From Methylocystaceae bacterium (GTDB lineage: Bacteria > Pseudomonadota > Alphaproteobacteria > Rhizobiales > Beijerinckiaceae): a stretch of DNA of 51,143 bases. This document shows positions 7,275 through 16,359 of the stretch, in pieces (position 1 is the first letter of the stretch; every line of letters begins with the position of its first letter). The stretch is taken from NCBI GenBank assembly GCA_014190435.1, contig BJGJ01000007.1:1-51143 (forward strand), read 5' to 3'. Both the position numbers and the translations under genes were made by a program. Under the pieces are notes generated by a model. It was given only the letters and a program-made list of their open reading frames with translations, had not been told where the DNA came from and ran no database searches.

Positions 7275-7469
7275 ATGTTGTCTTGGTATCAGGCTCTCAT
7301 ACGAAAAATACAAAGTTTAGGCTTTCTCGATCAAACTGATGCAATCTTTACCGGCGCGATAAGCCCAACCAAATATACAAGAATGAGGGGTGCAAGAGGT
7401 ATCTTTATTGCATGGATTAAGGTGATAAGTATCGCAGCCTTTAATTCTGGATTTTTTATAATCTCATGA
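7275..7469 (+). CDS. Small hypothetical protein (doubtful)
   Basis: A 64-codon frame with ATG at 7275 preceded by GGGAG at a spacing of 5 nt. The product is basic with a hydrophobic C-terminal third (about 44-63). No family is recognised. It ends 10 bp before the Nudix-like gene, so it could be a small upstream gene of the same transcript or a chance frame. Confidence 0.3.
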   Translation: MLSWYQALIRKIQSLGFLDQTDAIFTGAISPTKYTRMRGARGIFIAWIKVISIAAFNSGFFIIS

Positions 7470-7479
7470 GTGTTTCTCA

Positions 7480-7953
7480 GTGAAACCAATTAAAGAAAAA
7501 AAAGATACTGATAACAAGAACAAACGCATACAATACGCTGCTCTGCCATGGCGTTATAGCAAACACGAGGGGGTTGAAATACTTCTGGCAACCTCAAGAG
7601 AAACACGGCGTTGGGTGATACCTAAAGGCTGGCCAATGAAAGGCCGTAAACCTCATATTACTGCTGCGCTAGAGGCTATGCAGGAAGCTGGATTACACGG
7701 AAAAATAGAAAGAAAAAAAATTGGCGAATACACATATAATAAACGATTGAAAAATGACTTGGTTGTCCCATGCATAGTGGATGTTTATTCCTTAGAGGTT
7801 TTTAGACAACGAAATAAATGGCGTGAACAAAATCAAAGGATCATTCACTGGTTTCCTTTTAAGATTGCCGCCGCTCAAGTCGATGAAACAGATTTGCGCG
7901 AACTTATACTCAACTTTGGCGCAACAAAGTTAGTTAAACAGACAAGCGCTTAA
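7480..7953 (+). CDS. Nudix-fold protein with an eroded Nudix box
   Basis: The 157-residue protein aligns by eye with the small Nudix hydrolases of the diphosphoinositol/diadenosine polyphosphate type (Rhizobiales DIPP-like proteins): QYAALPWRY, LLATSRETRRWVIPKGWPMKG, and a C-terminal WFPFKIAAAQV helix region. The Nudix helix is degenerate: where relatives read REAYEEAG, this one has LEAMQEAG (64-71), so the conserved Arg and the first Glu of the EE pair are replaced by Leu64 and Gln68; Glu65 and Glu69 remain. It may be weakly active, altered in specificity, or non-catalytic. The start is GTG 7480. It converges on metC, overlapping it by 20 bp. Confidence 0.75.
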   Translation: MKPIKEKKDTDNKNKRIQYAALPWRYSKHEGVEILLATSRETRRWVIPKGWPMKGRKPHITAALEAMQEAGLHGKIERKKIGEYTYNKRLKNDLVVPCIVDVYSLEVFRQRNKWREQNQRIIHWFPFKIAAAQVDETDLRELILNFGATKLVKQTSA

Positions 7954-9115
7954 ATCCATTGCGCAGATCTTCAATCAAATCATCAATATCTTCTAGTCCG
8001 ATAGAAAATCGTACAGCTGGACCAGTACACTGCCACTGTGTCGCTGTTCGATAGGATTTACAATCAAAGGGTAAAACGAGACTTTCGAACCCGCCCCACG
8101 AAAAGCCAATCCCAAAGAGCTGAAGACTATCTATAAATGCATCTAAAGATTTTTTCTCAATTGGATTAAATATAACTGAAAAGACGCCAGAGGATCCTAA
8201 AAAGTCTCGACGCCACAAATCATGCCCCGGATGATCTGACAGAGCAGGGTGCAATACCTGAGCAACTTCACCTTGTTGTTTAAACCACTGCGCTAATTGA
8301 ACACCCGCTTTTTCCTGCGCGCGGAGGCGCAAGGCCATTGTCCGCAGGCCTCTTAATGCGAGCGAAGCATCATCAGGAGAGGCGCCAATTGCAAAAGAAT
8401 TAAATGTTGATCGCAGACGTTTTGACCATTTTTCATTAGCTGAAATCAAGCCAATTAAAATATCTGAGTGACCAGATAAATATTTAGTCCCAGCCTCAAT
8501 AGCTAGGTCTGCGCCTCTTTGATGTGGTGGAAAAAATAATGGCGTAGCCCATGTGTTGTCTAGAATGATACAAATATCATGCGCATGTGCAGCATTGGAT
8601 ATTGCTGGAACATCCTGAATTTCCATACTCTGAGAACCAGGCGACTCTACTAGGATTGCCGTTGTATCAGCCCGAATTAAATCTGAAATACTTTTACCCA
8701 TAAGCGGATCATAATATTCAACGATCACGCCAAATTTCTTAAGTATAGTATCACAAAATGATCGAGTTGGTTGGTAGACAGAGTCAGTAACAAGAATATG
8801 AGCGCCAGCTCTCGTAGCAGTTAATAAAGCCAGATCGACAGCAGCAAGACCTGAAGGAACAAGAACTGTATCATAAGCGCCAGATATTTCCGACCAAGCT
8901 TGTTCTAAAGCTCGCGTCGTTGGCGTACCTTTCGTTCCGTAAGTATAAGGTTGATCTAGACTTTCAAGTTTTTCTACATTGGGAAATAAGACGGTTGATC
9001 CTCGATAGATAGGTGTATTAATGAATCCAAAATGGTCAAATGGATTACGTCCTAGTTGAGTGATCCGAGTAGAGATATTCCATTCCTGACGCTTACTCTT
9101 GTCATCTTTGGACAT
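7934..9115 (-). CDS. metC: Cystathionine beta-lyase
   Basis: A 393-residue Cys/Met-metabolism PLP enzyme, expected to split cystathionine to homocysteine, ammonia and pyruvate on the way to methionine. Motifs seen: the YTYGTKGTPTTRALE substrate loop near 57-71, VPSGLAAVDLA at 86-96, the cofactor Asp186 in LDNTWATP, and the Schiff-base Lys211 in GTKYLSGHSD. Length and N-terminal form agree with the alphaproteobacterial MetC branch rather than gamma-synthases. The gene stands alone; the 3' end overlaps the convergent Nudix-like gene. I saw no SAM riboswitch in the 125 bp upstream. Confidence 0.85.
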   Translation of the reverse strand: MSKDDKSKRQEWNISTRITQLGRNPFDHFGFINTPIYRGSTVLFPNVEKLESLDQPYTYGTKGTPTTRALEQAWSEISGAYDTVLVPSGLAAVDLALLTATRAGAHILVTDSVYQPTRSFCDTILKKFGVIVEYYDPLMGKSISDLIRADTTAILVESPGSQSMEIQDVPAISNAAHAHDICIILDNTWATPLFFPPHQRGADLAIEAGTKYLSGHSDILIGLISANEKWSKRLRSTFNSFAIGASPDDASLALRGLRTMALRLRAQEKAGVQLAQWFKQQGEVAQVLHPALSDHPGHDLWRRDFLGSSGVFSVIFNPIEKKSLDAFIDSLQLFGIGFSWGGFESLVLPFDCKSYRTATQWQCTGPAVRFSIGLEDIDDLIEDLRNGFKRLSV

Positions 9116-9240
9116 TTAATTTCTCATCATCGTCAATAATGGGTCAGGTTTCGTCGTTTTATGTCACCAAGAAAATGTATGATAAGCTTATCCTATATCA
9201 GGGATAAATTCTATCTTCTGAGATGATATTCTCCTTAATT

Positions 9241-9777
9241 TTACGACAAAATTATTTTCTTTTGCGCGCGAGACCACCACTCTTTTAAAGCCGTAATATT
9301 TGGTGAAACATCCTCAGATAAGGGTCCTGAAAAGTGGCGCCATTCATTTCTATAGTGGGGAGACACAGCAGTCACGACAGGTATACGGGCCAACATTGCG
9401 GACCGAAAGGCATCACATAAACCATAACCTGAAGCTTCTTGTTTCGAAAATTTGCTTATAAATATTAAATCAATGCCTAATTGCGCGGATTTTTCAATAG
9501 CACCGCAGGCTAACGCCAGCTCTGATGAATCTAAATTACAAGCAACAGAACCAGGTCCTAAATCTTGGGAAAGAGCGAAGGTCTTAGGAGTATTGATGTC
9601 GCGTAGAATAATTTTAGGCTTTGCCGCACCCGAATATACGCGATCTTGTGTAACGCCCGCAACGAGAATTGTATCCGCAGCAAGAAGACGCGCAAATTGA
9701 CGCATGAGATCCTGAACATCAACCTCATGCTCGCTAGGGAGAGCAGCAATTGGGACAGGAGACGGTCTAGGAAACAT
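9241..9777 (-). CDS. DUF2478 NTPase-like protein
   Basis: 178 residues, with the DUF2478 features: RDINTPKTFALSQDLGPGS-type loop in the first half, LIFISKFSKQEASGYGL in the middle and PVVTAVSPHYRNEW near the end. Relatives are small nucleoside-triphosphatase-like proteins often annotated near molybdate or molybdopterin genes. Unlike full NTPases it shows no clear Walker A motif at the N-terminus. The mogA gene in this window (42099) is too far away to count as context. It lies 125 bp upstream of metC on the same strand and may share its transcript. Confidence 0.65.
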   Translation of the reverse strand: MFPRPSPVPIAALPSEHEVDVQDLMRQFARLLAADTILVAGVTQDRVYSGAAKPKIILRDINTPKTFALSQDLGPGSVACNLDSSELALACGAIEKSAQLGIDLIFISKFSKQEASGYGLCDAFRSAMLARIPVVTAVSPHYRNEWRHFSGPLSEDVSPNITALKEWWSRAQKKIILS

Positions 9778-9993
9778 CCCAAAAGGCCTTATATAACCGA
9801 CAACAATAGTGATCCGTATCTATATAGATTATCACAGCTTGAGGCTATGAAAAATACAATTAGCTATGGTCTCTCCATGAGAACATAATCAAAGTTACCA
9901 AGTGGATCTAATATAATAATAAGTCAAAACTGTATAGATTTTAAATCAAAGACATTAAGCCGGCATTGCTAAATTAGCCAATCAATCAACAAA

Positions 9994-10374
9994 TTATTTT
10001 ATAACGGCTTTGTGATTACTGTCATTAGTTATCATGTATTTTAAGCATGCTGGTTTTGAGTTTATTAAAATAGCAACCTTACTATGAGATTTATTACAAA
10101 ATATTTCTACACCAACTTTAGGAATATTTTGCAAATCTAATTGTGGCGCAATATCATTTATAAAGACGCTAAATTTAGCATATCTATATGTAAATTTATA
10201 TGGGGGCTGAAGCGTTTTTATTTTAATCACTATTGATGTAAAAAGTTCAGTAATCCGCTGGATTATTACTTTAAAAACTAAAGACTTCTTATTTCTTCTC
10301 GCCGAACTTGGGTATGAGAATAAGCGCAAAGGTGTCCTTGATCGTCTCTTGGTATCTTTAAAAACCATTATCAT
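9994..10374 (-). CDS. Hypothetical basic protein
   Basis: A 126-residue, strongly basic product (runs such as KDTKRRSR and ARRNKKS near the N-terminus) with a beta-rich-looking second half and no membrane segment. No family is recognised. It starts 12 bp after the stop of the D,D-carboxypeptidase gene, and AGGA overlapping that stop region could act as its ribosome binding site, so it may be translationally linked to it. Codon use is more AT-rich than in the neighbours. Confidence 0.4.
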   Translation of the reverse strand: MIMVFKDTKRRSRTPLRLFSYPSSARRNKKSLVFKVIIQRITELFTSIVIKIKTLQPPYKFTYRYAKFSVFINDIAPQLDLQNIPKVGVEIFCNKSHSKVAILINSKPACLKYMITNDSNHKAVIK

Positions 10375-10386
10375 CCGACGATCTTC

Positions 10387-12057
10387 CTAATTCTTTGTCA
10401 CAAAACAGCCAAGGCCTGAACGTTTCAAAACTTTACAAGCAGCTTCAGCGCTTTGCTGTTCCAATCCTGCAAAACGGGCCCGATATAAGGTCTCGTTACC
10501 TTTTTGAACTTTCTCGGTAAAAGCTTTTACCTGAGGCGGGAGGCCTTGGAGTTGTATTTTGGCTTTATCTAAAAGCATATTGGCTTTTTCATTACTCTCG
10601 GCGGCGGCAATCTGGATCATCCAGCCAGAACGAATCGGCCGACTTGATTCAACCTCGCCATGTGACTGATTGTTTGTCGGGCGCAAGGTCGAAGGCGTCG
10701 TTGAGTATCCGCTCACAGAAACCGATTTTGCCACTCTCGTGGTCGTCGAGCCATCTTGTATAAGCGTAGAACTTAAATTGAGCGAAGCCACACGCTTTTT
10801 TTTATCAAGATCAGGCATGACCATTTTTGTCTTCTGGACACCTGAGACAAAGGCAGGACGAATAATTTGAAAGTGAGTTAAAACTTTTTCTTGAAGCGGC
10901 GAAGCTATAGGTTCTGATTGAGCGCGGGCCGTTCCAACTGGCTCAGCGTCTATATTGCTTGATGAGACAAGCCGGCCGCCGACTTTTTGAGTCGGTTCTT
11001 TACCCAGACTATTCTCAACAAGGGCTTGAGAGACTCTAGCTGGCTTAGAGGGGAAATTAACCTGATTATTGGCGTCATCATTCCCCTGTGTAGAGTTATT
11101 ATCCTCTGTAATTGCTGAAGCGCTACGGATCGACGATCCCTCACCAATATGCTTTTCGATGAGACCAGCCATGATGGCGTCACGAGAGCCAGCGGATACT
11201 CCGCCCATAACAACTGCAACAATATGATGGTGTCCGCGCCGAACTGAGGTAAGCAAATTAAATCCCGAAGCGCGCGTATAACCTGTTTTAATACCGTCCA
11301 TGCCTTCTACGCGGCCAAGTAAGTGATTATGGTTTCGATGTAGGGTGCCATTATAGGCAAAAACATGCGTTGAAAAATATTTATAATACTTTGGAAAACG
11401 TTCCTGAATAGCGCGCCCAAGAATAGAAAGATCTCGCGCCGTTGTTACCTGATCAGGATCTGGTAAGCCTGATGCATTTTCATAATGTGTTTGCGCCATA
11501 CCAAGCGAATGTGCTTTATTGGTCATTATTTGCGCGAACGTATGCTCATTTCCACCAATGTTTTCTGCAATCGCACAGGCGATATCATTCGCTGATTTAG
11601 TAACCAAAGCCTTTATTGCATTTTCAACTGTGATTGTTTGACCCGGCGCTAGTCCAAGTTTTGAAGGAGCCTGCGCTGCCGCATGGGAAGAGATCATTAA
11701 AGGAGTATCTAAGCGCAAACGACCTTTTTCTAACTGCTCAAATAGTAAATATAAGGTCATTACTTTTGTTACTGATGCGGGATGACGCAATTCATCTTCA
11801 TTGCGCGCATAGAGTGCGTGACCATTATAAGCGTCAATGACAATCGCAGCAAAACCATGATAACGCCCAATTGTGTCATTCTCTGCGCTGCTATGATTAA
11901 AGCGAGAGTGAGCATGGCTAATTTGCGAAGAAGAATGGTGCCGTCGGGCATGAGCAGGCAAAATGAATGAAAGACAAGCGGCGCTCAGTGACACAACAAA
12001 CAAAGCGCGACGCATATTATGAGGCGCTGGTTTTGTTTTCTCACTCAATATCGTCAT
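10387..12057 (-). CDS. D-alanyl-D-alanine carboxypeptidase (low-molecular-weight PBP) with SPOR domain
   Basis: A 556-residue exported peptidoglycan enzyme. It has a signal peptide (about 14-37, ending PAHA), a histidine/serine-rich stretch, then a peptidase S11 domain with the three penicillin-binding motifs: SVTK at 95-98 (nucleophile Ser95), SAN at 155-157 and KTG at 257-259. A long polar linker (about 310-470) leads to a C-terminal SPOR domain (about 475-556) that should bind denuded glycan at the septum. This DacC/DacF-like layout is common in Rhizobiales. The ATG at 12057 has GAGG about 8 nt upstream; an internal ATG at residue 15 could also start the signal peptide. Confidence 0.9.
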   Translation of the reverse strand: MTILSEKTKPAPHNMRRALFVVSLSAACLSFILPAHARRHHSSSQISHAHSRFNHSSAENDTIGRYHGFAAIVIDAYNGHALYARNEDELRHPASVTKVMTLYLLFEQLEKGRLRLDTPLMISSHAAAQAPSKLGLAPGQTITVENAIKALVTKSANDIACAIAENIGGNEHTFAQIMTNKAHSLGMAQTHYENASGLPDPDQVTTARDLSILGRAIQERFPKYYKYFSTHVFAYNGTLHRNHNHLLGRVEGMDGIKTGYTRASGFNLLTSVRRGHHHIVAVVMGGVSAGSRDAIMAGLIEKHIGEGSSIRSASAITEDNNSTQGNDDANNQVNFPSKPARVSQALVENSLGKEPTQKVGGRLVSSSNIDAEPVGTARAQSEPIASPLQEKVLTHFQIIRPAFVSGVQKTKMVMPDLDKKKRVASLNLSSTLIQDGSTTTRVAKSVSVSGYSTTPSTLRPTNNQSHGEVESSRPIRSGWMIQIAAAESNEKANMLLDKAKIQLQGLPPQVKAFTEKVQKGNETLYRARFAGLEQQSAEAACKVLKRSGLGCFVTKN

Positions 12058-12180
12058 CCTATACGCCTCAGTCTATCAACAATTAAGAGCGGGTTGCGTT
12101 GACTATCAACAGTGTCCGGTAAATGTCAGACTTACCTCAGTCGGGTTACTTACGCGTTAAATCCGGCCTTTTTAATATAT

Positions 12181-12226
12181 TGCACTGCAACATAAAACTT
12201 GACACTATTTGTGCAGTGCATATAAT
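12181..12226 (+). promoter_or_regulatory. Near-consensus sigma-70 promoter with TGCA-rich inverted repeat (possible PhaR operator)
   Basis: TTGACA at 12199-12204 and TATAAT at 12221-12226 are both perfect consensus hexamers, 16 bp apart. TGCACTGCA (12181-12189) and TGCAGTGCA (12212-12220) are inverted copies flanking the -35 element, the second lying in the spacer. PhaR, the polyhydroxyalkanoate-responsive repressor of phasin genes, is known to bind TGC-rich sites of this type; its binding here is inferred. Confidence 0.7.
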
Positions 12227-12299
12227 AAACACTCTGATGCAACAGGTTCTGCAAGGCCTCTCCCTTCCTTGCGGCCCTATTTGAAACAGGAAAAGCGTC

Positions 12300-12638
12300 A
12301 TGGTCGCTAATTTCGATAGTGTTCAGCAAATCGGCAAAGAGCAATTTGAGGCGGCTTCAGCATCCGCCGCAGCAGTCACCAAAGGTTGGCAGAGCATCGC
12401 CGCCGAAACGACTGATTTCTCGAAGAAATCCTATGAAAAGAGCCGAGCGCTGGCTGAAAAGCTGCTTGCTGTCAAAAAAATTGAAGAAGCGCTGCACCTT
12501 CAAACTGAATATGCCAAGGGCGCTTATGAAGATTTTGTCTCTAGCGCCAGCAAATTTGGCGAGCTCTGCACAGTGATGTCGAAAGAAGCGCTAAAACCCT
12601 TTGAAAGCGTTTCCAAGCACTTCACACCAGGTAAATAA
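12300..12638 (+). CDS. Phasin family protein
   Basis: A 112-residue, almost entirely helical protein rich in Ala, Lys, Glu and Ser, without a signal peptide. It shows the Phasin_2 pattern: an N-terminal helix (QQIGKEQFEAASASAAAVTKG), then YEKSRALAEKLLAVKKIEEAL and LQTEYAKGAYEDFVSSASKFGEL. Phasins coat polyhydroxyalkanoate granules in the cytoplasm and control their size. The gene is monocistronic: a consensus promoter lies about 75 bp upstream, the ribosome binding site is ACAGGAAA before ATG 12300, and a clear terminator follows at 12663. No pha synthase gene is in the window. Confidence 0.85.
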   Translation: MVANFDSVQQIGKEQFEAASASAAAVTKGWQSIAAETTDFSKKSYEKSRALAEKLLAVKKIEEALHLQTEYAKGAYEDFVSSASKFGELCTVMSKEALKPFESVSKHFTPGK

Positions 12639-12662
12639 GCCTTAGGAGCCAAACATTTTCCT

Positions 12663-12694
12663 AACCCGACAGGGCTGACCTGCCGGGTTTTTTT
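12663..12694 (+). terminator. Rho-independent terminator of the phasin gene
   Basis: AACCCG-A-CAGG (12663-12673) pairs with CCTG-C-CGGGTT (12679-12689) around a GCTGA loop, and runs into seven T residues. It lies 25 bp after the phasin stop codon. Confidence 0.9.
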
Positions 12695-12819
12695 AACAAA
12701 ATAATTTAGGTTTTTAATTTCAACTATCTGCGCTTCGCGATACTCTTGGCGACAATTTTAAAGTTCTTTCGAGACGAATCAGCGTCAAAAAAAGCTTCCT
12801 TCCAGTCAAGCGCGAGACC

Positions 12820-15800
12820 ATGCTTTCAAGCCCCAACGCCTTTGTCCATTTACATCTTCACACCGCATTTTCTTTGCGGGAAGGGGCTTTGACATTATCA
12901 AAGCTCATTGATCTGGCCGTTCACGACTCACAGCCAGCGCTCGCCATAACAGACACCAACAATCTTTTTGCTGCTCTGGAGTTTGCTGAAAAAGCAGCAA
13001 AATATGGCATACAGCCAATCACGGGCATTCAACTTTCTGTCGACTTTGCTGATGGGGATACGGGTTCCGCAATGATGCGAGAAAGATCCTTCGGCAACGT
13101 CGTTTTGCTTGCGAAAACAGAAGATGGCTACAGAAATTTAATGCGGATAGCTTCGCGGGCCTATCTTGATCCCGAACAGGGCGATCTTCCGCATGTTTCA
13201 CTCTCTACCTTGAAGATGGATGCTCAAAACCTCATTGCACTATCCGGCGGTCCTGATGGGGGAATAGATCGCGCATTTGCTTCCGGCAACGCGGAACTTG
13301 CCACTCGGCGCGTTAAAACTCTTGAAACGATATTTCAAGACAAATTCTATATCGAATTACAGCGTCATAATCTTCAGCAAGAAAGAGAGATCGAGCCCTT
13401 GCTCCTCGATCTTGCCTACCGTCGCGGCTTGCCCTTAGTTGCAGCAAATGAGACCTATTTCGCTTCTGTTAACGATTTTGAGGCGCATGACGCGCTCCTC
13501 TGTATTGCTGATGGTACTTTAACAGGCGTGAGTGATCGCCGACGCGTTTCTCAAGAGCACCGTTTCAAAACTCAAGCTGAAATGGTGCAGATTTTTTCAG
13601 ATCTTCCAGAAGCGACAATTAATACTATAGAGATTGCCCGTCGTGTATCGTTTCGGCCGCAAACACGTAAACCAATCATGCCGCGTTTTATCCAAGAAAA
13701 TAAACCTGATAATGCGCTTGATGAAATTGAAGCTCAGGAATTACGCCGCCAGTCACATGACGGGCTTATGCAACGCCTTGCACTACACGGACCTGCGCCC
13801 GGCCATTCAAGTGAGGAATATCTAAATCGATTAAACTTTGAATTAGATGTTATTGAAAAAATGCGTTTTCCTGGTTATTTTCTAATTGTTTCGGACTTCA
13901 TCAAATTTGCAAAATCTCAAAATATTCCCGTCGGGCCGGGGCGCGGCTCAGGGGCGGGTTCGCTTGTAGCTTATGCGCTAACGATTACAGATCTTGATCC
14001 CGTTCGTTTTGGTTTATTTTTTGAACGATTTCTTAATCCTGAACGAAATTCAATGCCGGATTTTGACATTGATTTTTGTCAGATACGACGTAATGAAGTT
14101 ATCGATTACGTCAGAACGCGATACGGAGAAGATCGCGTCGCTCAAATCATCACTTTTGGATCATTTCTTGCTCGAGGGGTTTTAAGAAGCGTTGGACGCG
14201 TTCTGGAAATGCCCTTGGGCCATGTTGATAAACTAGCCAAACTTGTACCTCAAAATCCAGCCAAACCGATTACGCTCGCAGAAGCACTGGCAACTGAGCA
14301 GAAATTACGGGAAGAGGTTGAAAAAGATGAGAAAGTCGCCAGGTTATTTAAAATCGCTGGCGCTCTAGAAGGTTTATACTCAAACGCCTCAACCCATGCA
14401 GCAGGCATTGTTATTGGTGATAGACCTCTCCATGAGGTGACGCCTCTTTATCGTGATTCAAAATCTGACATGCCAGCAACTCAATTTAATATGAAATGGG
14501 TTGAACCTGCTGGTTTGATTAAATTCGATTTTCTTGGGCTAAAAACACTTACTGTACTTGCAATGGCCAGCAACCTCGTACGCCGTCGTAGTGGGGAATT
14601 CAAATTAGAAAATATCGCATTAGATGATCCAGAAACATATGCGATGCTTGGGCGCGGCGAAACTATCGGCGTATTTCAACTTGAAAGCGCAGGCATGCGT
14701 AAGGCGCTTGTTGAAATGCATGCAGATAGATTCGAAGATATCATTGCCTTAGTGGCGCTTTATCGACCAGGACCAATGGCGAATATACCAACATATTGCG
14801 CTGTAAAACTTGGGGATGAAGAGCCCGACTATATCCATCCAGCAATTGAACCAATCTTGAAAGAAACTTTTGGCGTTATCATTTATCAAGAACAAGTTAT
14901 GCAAATTGCTCAAGTTTTATCAGGATATTCTCTTGGTGAGGCTGATAACCTCCGTCGCGCAATGGGTAAGAAAATTAAGTCGGAAATGTCCGCCCAACGC
15001 GATCGTTTTGTTACCGGAGCCGTTGAAAGAGGCTTAACTAAGAATAAGGCTAACGAAATTTTTGATCTTCTAGCGAAATTCGCTGACTATGGGTTTAATA
15101 AAAGCCATGCTGCAGCCTATGCGCTTATTGCATACCAGACAGCTTGGTTTAAGGCCCATTATCCAGCAGAATTCCTCGCTGCATCAATGACTTTTGATAA
15201 AAATCAGACGGATAAACTCGCTGAGTTTCGTGATGAGGCGCTAAGAATAGGCATTACTGTCGACCCCCCTTCAATTTGCCATTCCGGCGTCGATTTTGAT
15301 GTAGCGATTGACGAAGATGATAAGCTTACAATCCGCTATGCCTTATCAGCAATTAAAGGCGTAGGCGAAGGCCAGGCGGACTCACTCGTTCGTTCTAGAG
15401 GCACCCTGCCATATAAAGATCTTGCTGATTTTGCCAATCGCATTAATCCCAGAGAAGTTAATAAAAAAGTTTTAGATAATCTTGCAGCCTGTGGCGCCTT
15501 TGATGAATTATTAGAAAATAGAGCATGTGTTTTTGCTTCAATTGAAACTATTCTTGCAGCGGCAAATCGACATACAGATGATCGAAAAGCTGGGCAAAAT
15601 GCATTGTTTGGTAAGGATGAAGCAGAAACATTAGCGCTGGCAAAGGTGCCCCCATGGCCAATCGCTGAGACGCTAAAGCGTGAATATGAAGCGGCAGGCT
15701 TCTTTCTTTCAGGACACCCTTTAGACGCCTATGAGTCTTTGATGTCGAAACTCCGCGTTTCGAGATGGGGTAAATTTACTGCTGATGTCAAAAAAGGAGC

Positions 15801-16281
15801 AACAGCCGGACGACTTGCGGCAGTTGTTTTAGATAGAGCTGAAAGACGCACAAAATCAGGCTCAAAGATGGGTATTGTCCAGCTTTCAGATGTGAGCGGC
15901 CAATATGAAGCGATCCTATTTCAGGAGGGCTTAAATCAATTTAGAGATAAGCTTGAAAAAGGCGCTGCCGTTTTACTAACGCTCTCAGCATCAATAGATG
16001 GCGATGATGTGCGTGCACGAATTATCTCCGTTGAATCGTTGGAAATCGCTGCGGCGCGTGCTCAAAAAGGCATTCGTATTATTTTAAATAATGCTGCGCC
16101 AATATTAGACATTAAAAATAAATTAACTAAAAAAGGCGAGAGAGAGGTCTCAATCCTCTTTAAGCGCGAAAAGTCGCCAGAAGAAATAGAGATCCGACTG
16201 CCTGGCGGTTATTCAGTCAATCCGGAAACAGCCCATGCACTTCGCGCTGTTCCTGGCGTGTTAGAAGTTGAATATCTGTAA
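12820..16281 (+). CDS. dnaE: DNA polymerase III subunit alpha
   Basis: 1153 residues, normal for DnaE1, the replicative polymerase. In order: PHP domain (FVHLHLHTAFSLREGALT at 8-25), the polymerase palm with GPGRGSGAGSLVAYAL and the catalytic PDFDIDF near 410-416, fingers (YRPGPMANIP, EQVMQIAQVLSGYSLGEAD, the FNKSHAAAYALIAYQTAW block), helix-hairpin-helix (ALSAIKGVGEGQADSLV), and an OB-fold near 985-1060. The start is ATG 12820. It is followed by lipA after 78 bp. It is the ordinary DnaE1, not the shorter error-prone DnaE2. Confidence 0.97.
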   Translation: MLSSPNAFVHLHLHTAFSLREGALTLSKLIDLAVHDSQPALAITDTNNLFAALEFAEKAAKYGIQPITGIQLSVDFADGDTGSAMMRERSFGNVVLLAKTEDGYRNLMRIASRAYLDPEQGDLPHVSLSTLKMDAQNLIALSGGPDGGIDRAFASGNAELATRRVKTLETIFQDKFYIELQRHNLQQEREIEPLLLDLAYRRGLPLVAANETYFASVNDFEAHDALLCIADGTLTGVSDRRRVSQEHRFKTQAEMVQIFSDLPEATINTIEIARRVSFRPQTRKPIMPRFIQENKPDNALDEIEAQELRRQSHDGLMQRLALHGPAPGHSSEEYLNRLNFELDVIEKMRFPGYFLIVSDFIKFAKSQNIPVGPGRGSGAGSLVAYALTITDLDPVRFGLFFERFLNPERNSMPDFDIDFCQIRRNEVIDYVRTRYGEDRVAQIITFGSFLARGVLRSVGRVLEMPLGHVDKLAKLVPQNPAKPITLAEALATEQKLREEVEKDEKVARLFKIAGALEGLYSNASTHAAGIVIGDRPLHEVTPLYRDSKSDMPATQFNMKWVEPAGLIKFDFLGLKTLTVLAMASNLVRRRSGEFKLENIALDDPETYAMLGRGETIGVFQLESAGMRKALVEMHADRFEDIIALVALYRPGPMANIPTYCAVKLGDEEPDYIHPAIEPILKETFGVIIYQEQVMQIAQVLSGYSLGEADNLRRAMGKKIKSEMSAQRDRFVTGAVERGLTKNKANEIFDLLAKFADYGFNKSHAAAYALIAYQTAWFKAHYPAEFLAASMTFDKNQTDKLAEFRDEALRIGITVDPPSICHSGVDFDVAIDEDDKLTIRYALSAIKGVGEGQADSLVRSRGTLPYKDLADFANRINPREVNKKVLDNLAACGAFDELLENRACVFASIETILAAANRHTDDRKAGQNALFGKDEAETLALAKVPPWPIAETLKREYEAAGFFLSGHPLDAYESLMSKLRVSRWGKFTADVKKGATAGRLAAVVLDRAERRTKSGSKMGIVQLSDVSGQYEAILFQEGLNQFRDKLEKGAAVLLTLSASIDGDDVRARIISVESLEIAAARAQKGIRIILNNAAPILDIKNKLTKKGEREVSILFKREKSPEEIEIRLPGGYSVNPETAHALRAVPGVLEVEYL

Positions 16282-16359
16282 AAAAACAAATTAATTATCT
16301 GACACCGCCCAATAATCTGCAGCAAAAAAATTTGTCAAAGAATATGTAAGGCTAAAGTT

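Noticed and set aside
9116-9240. Possible SAM riboswitch or leader gene upstream of metC
   Set aside because: An AAGGAG is present on the minus strand, but no start codon follows at a workable distance and no SAM-aptamer core is visible.
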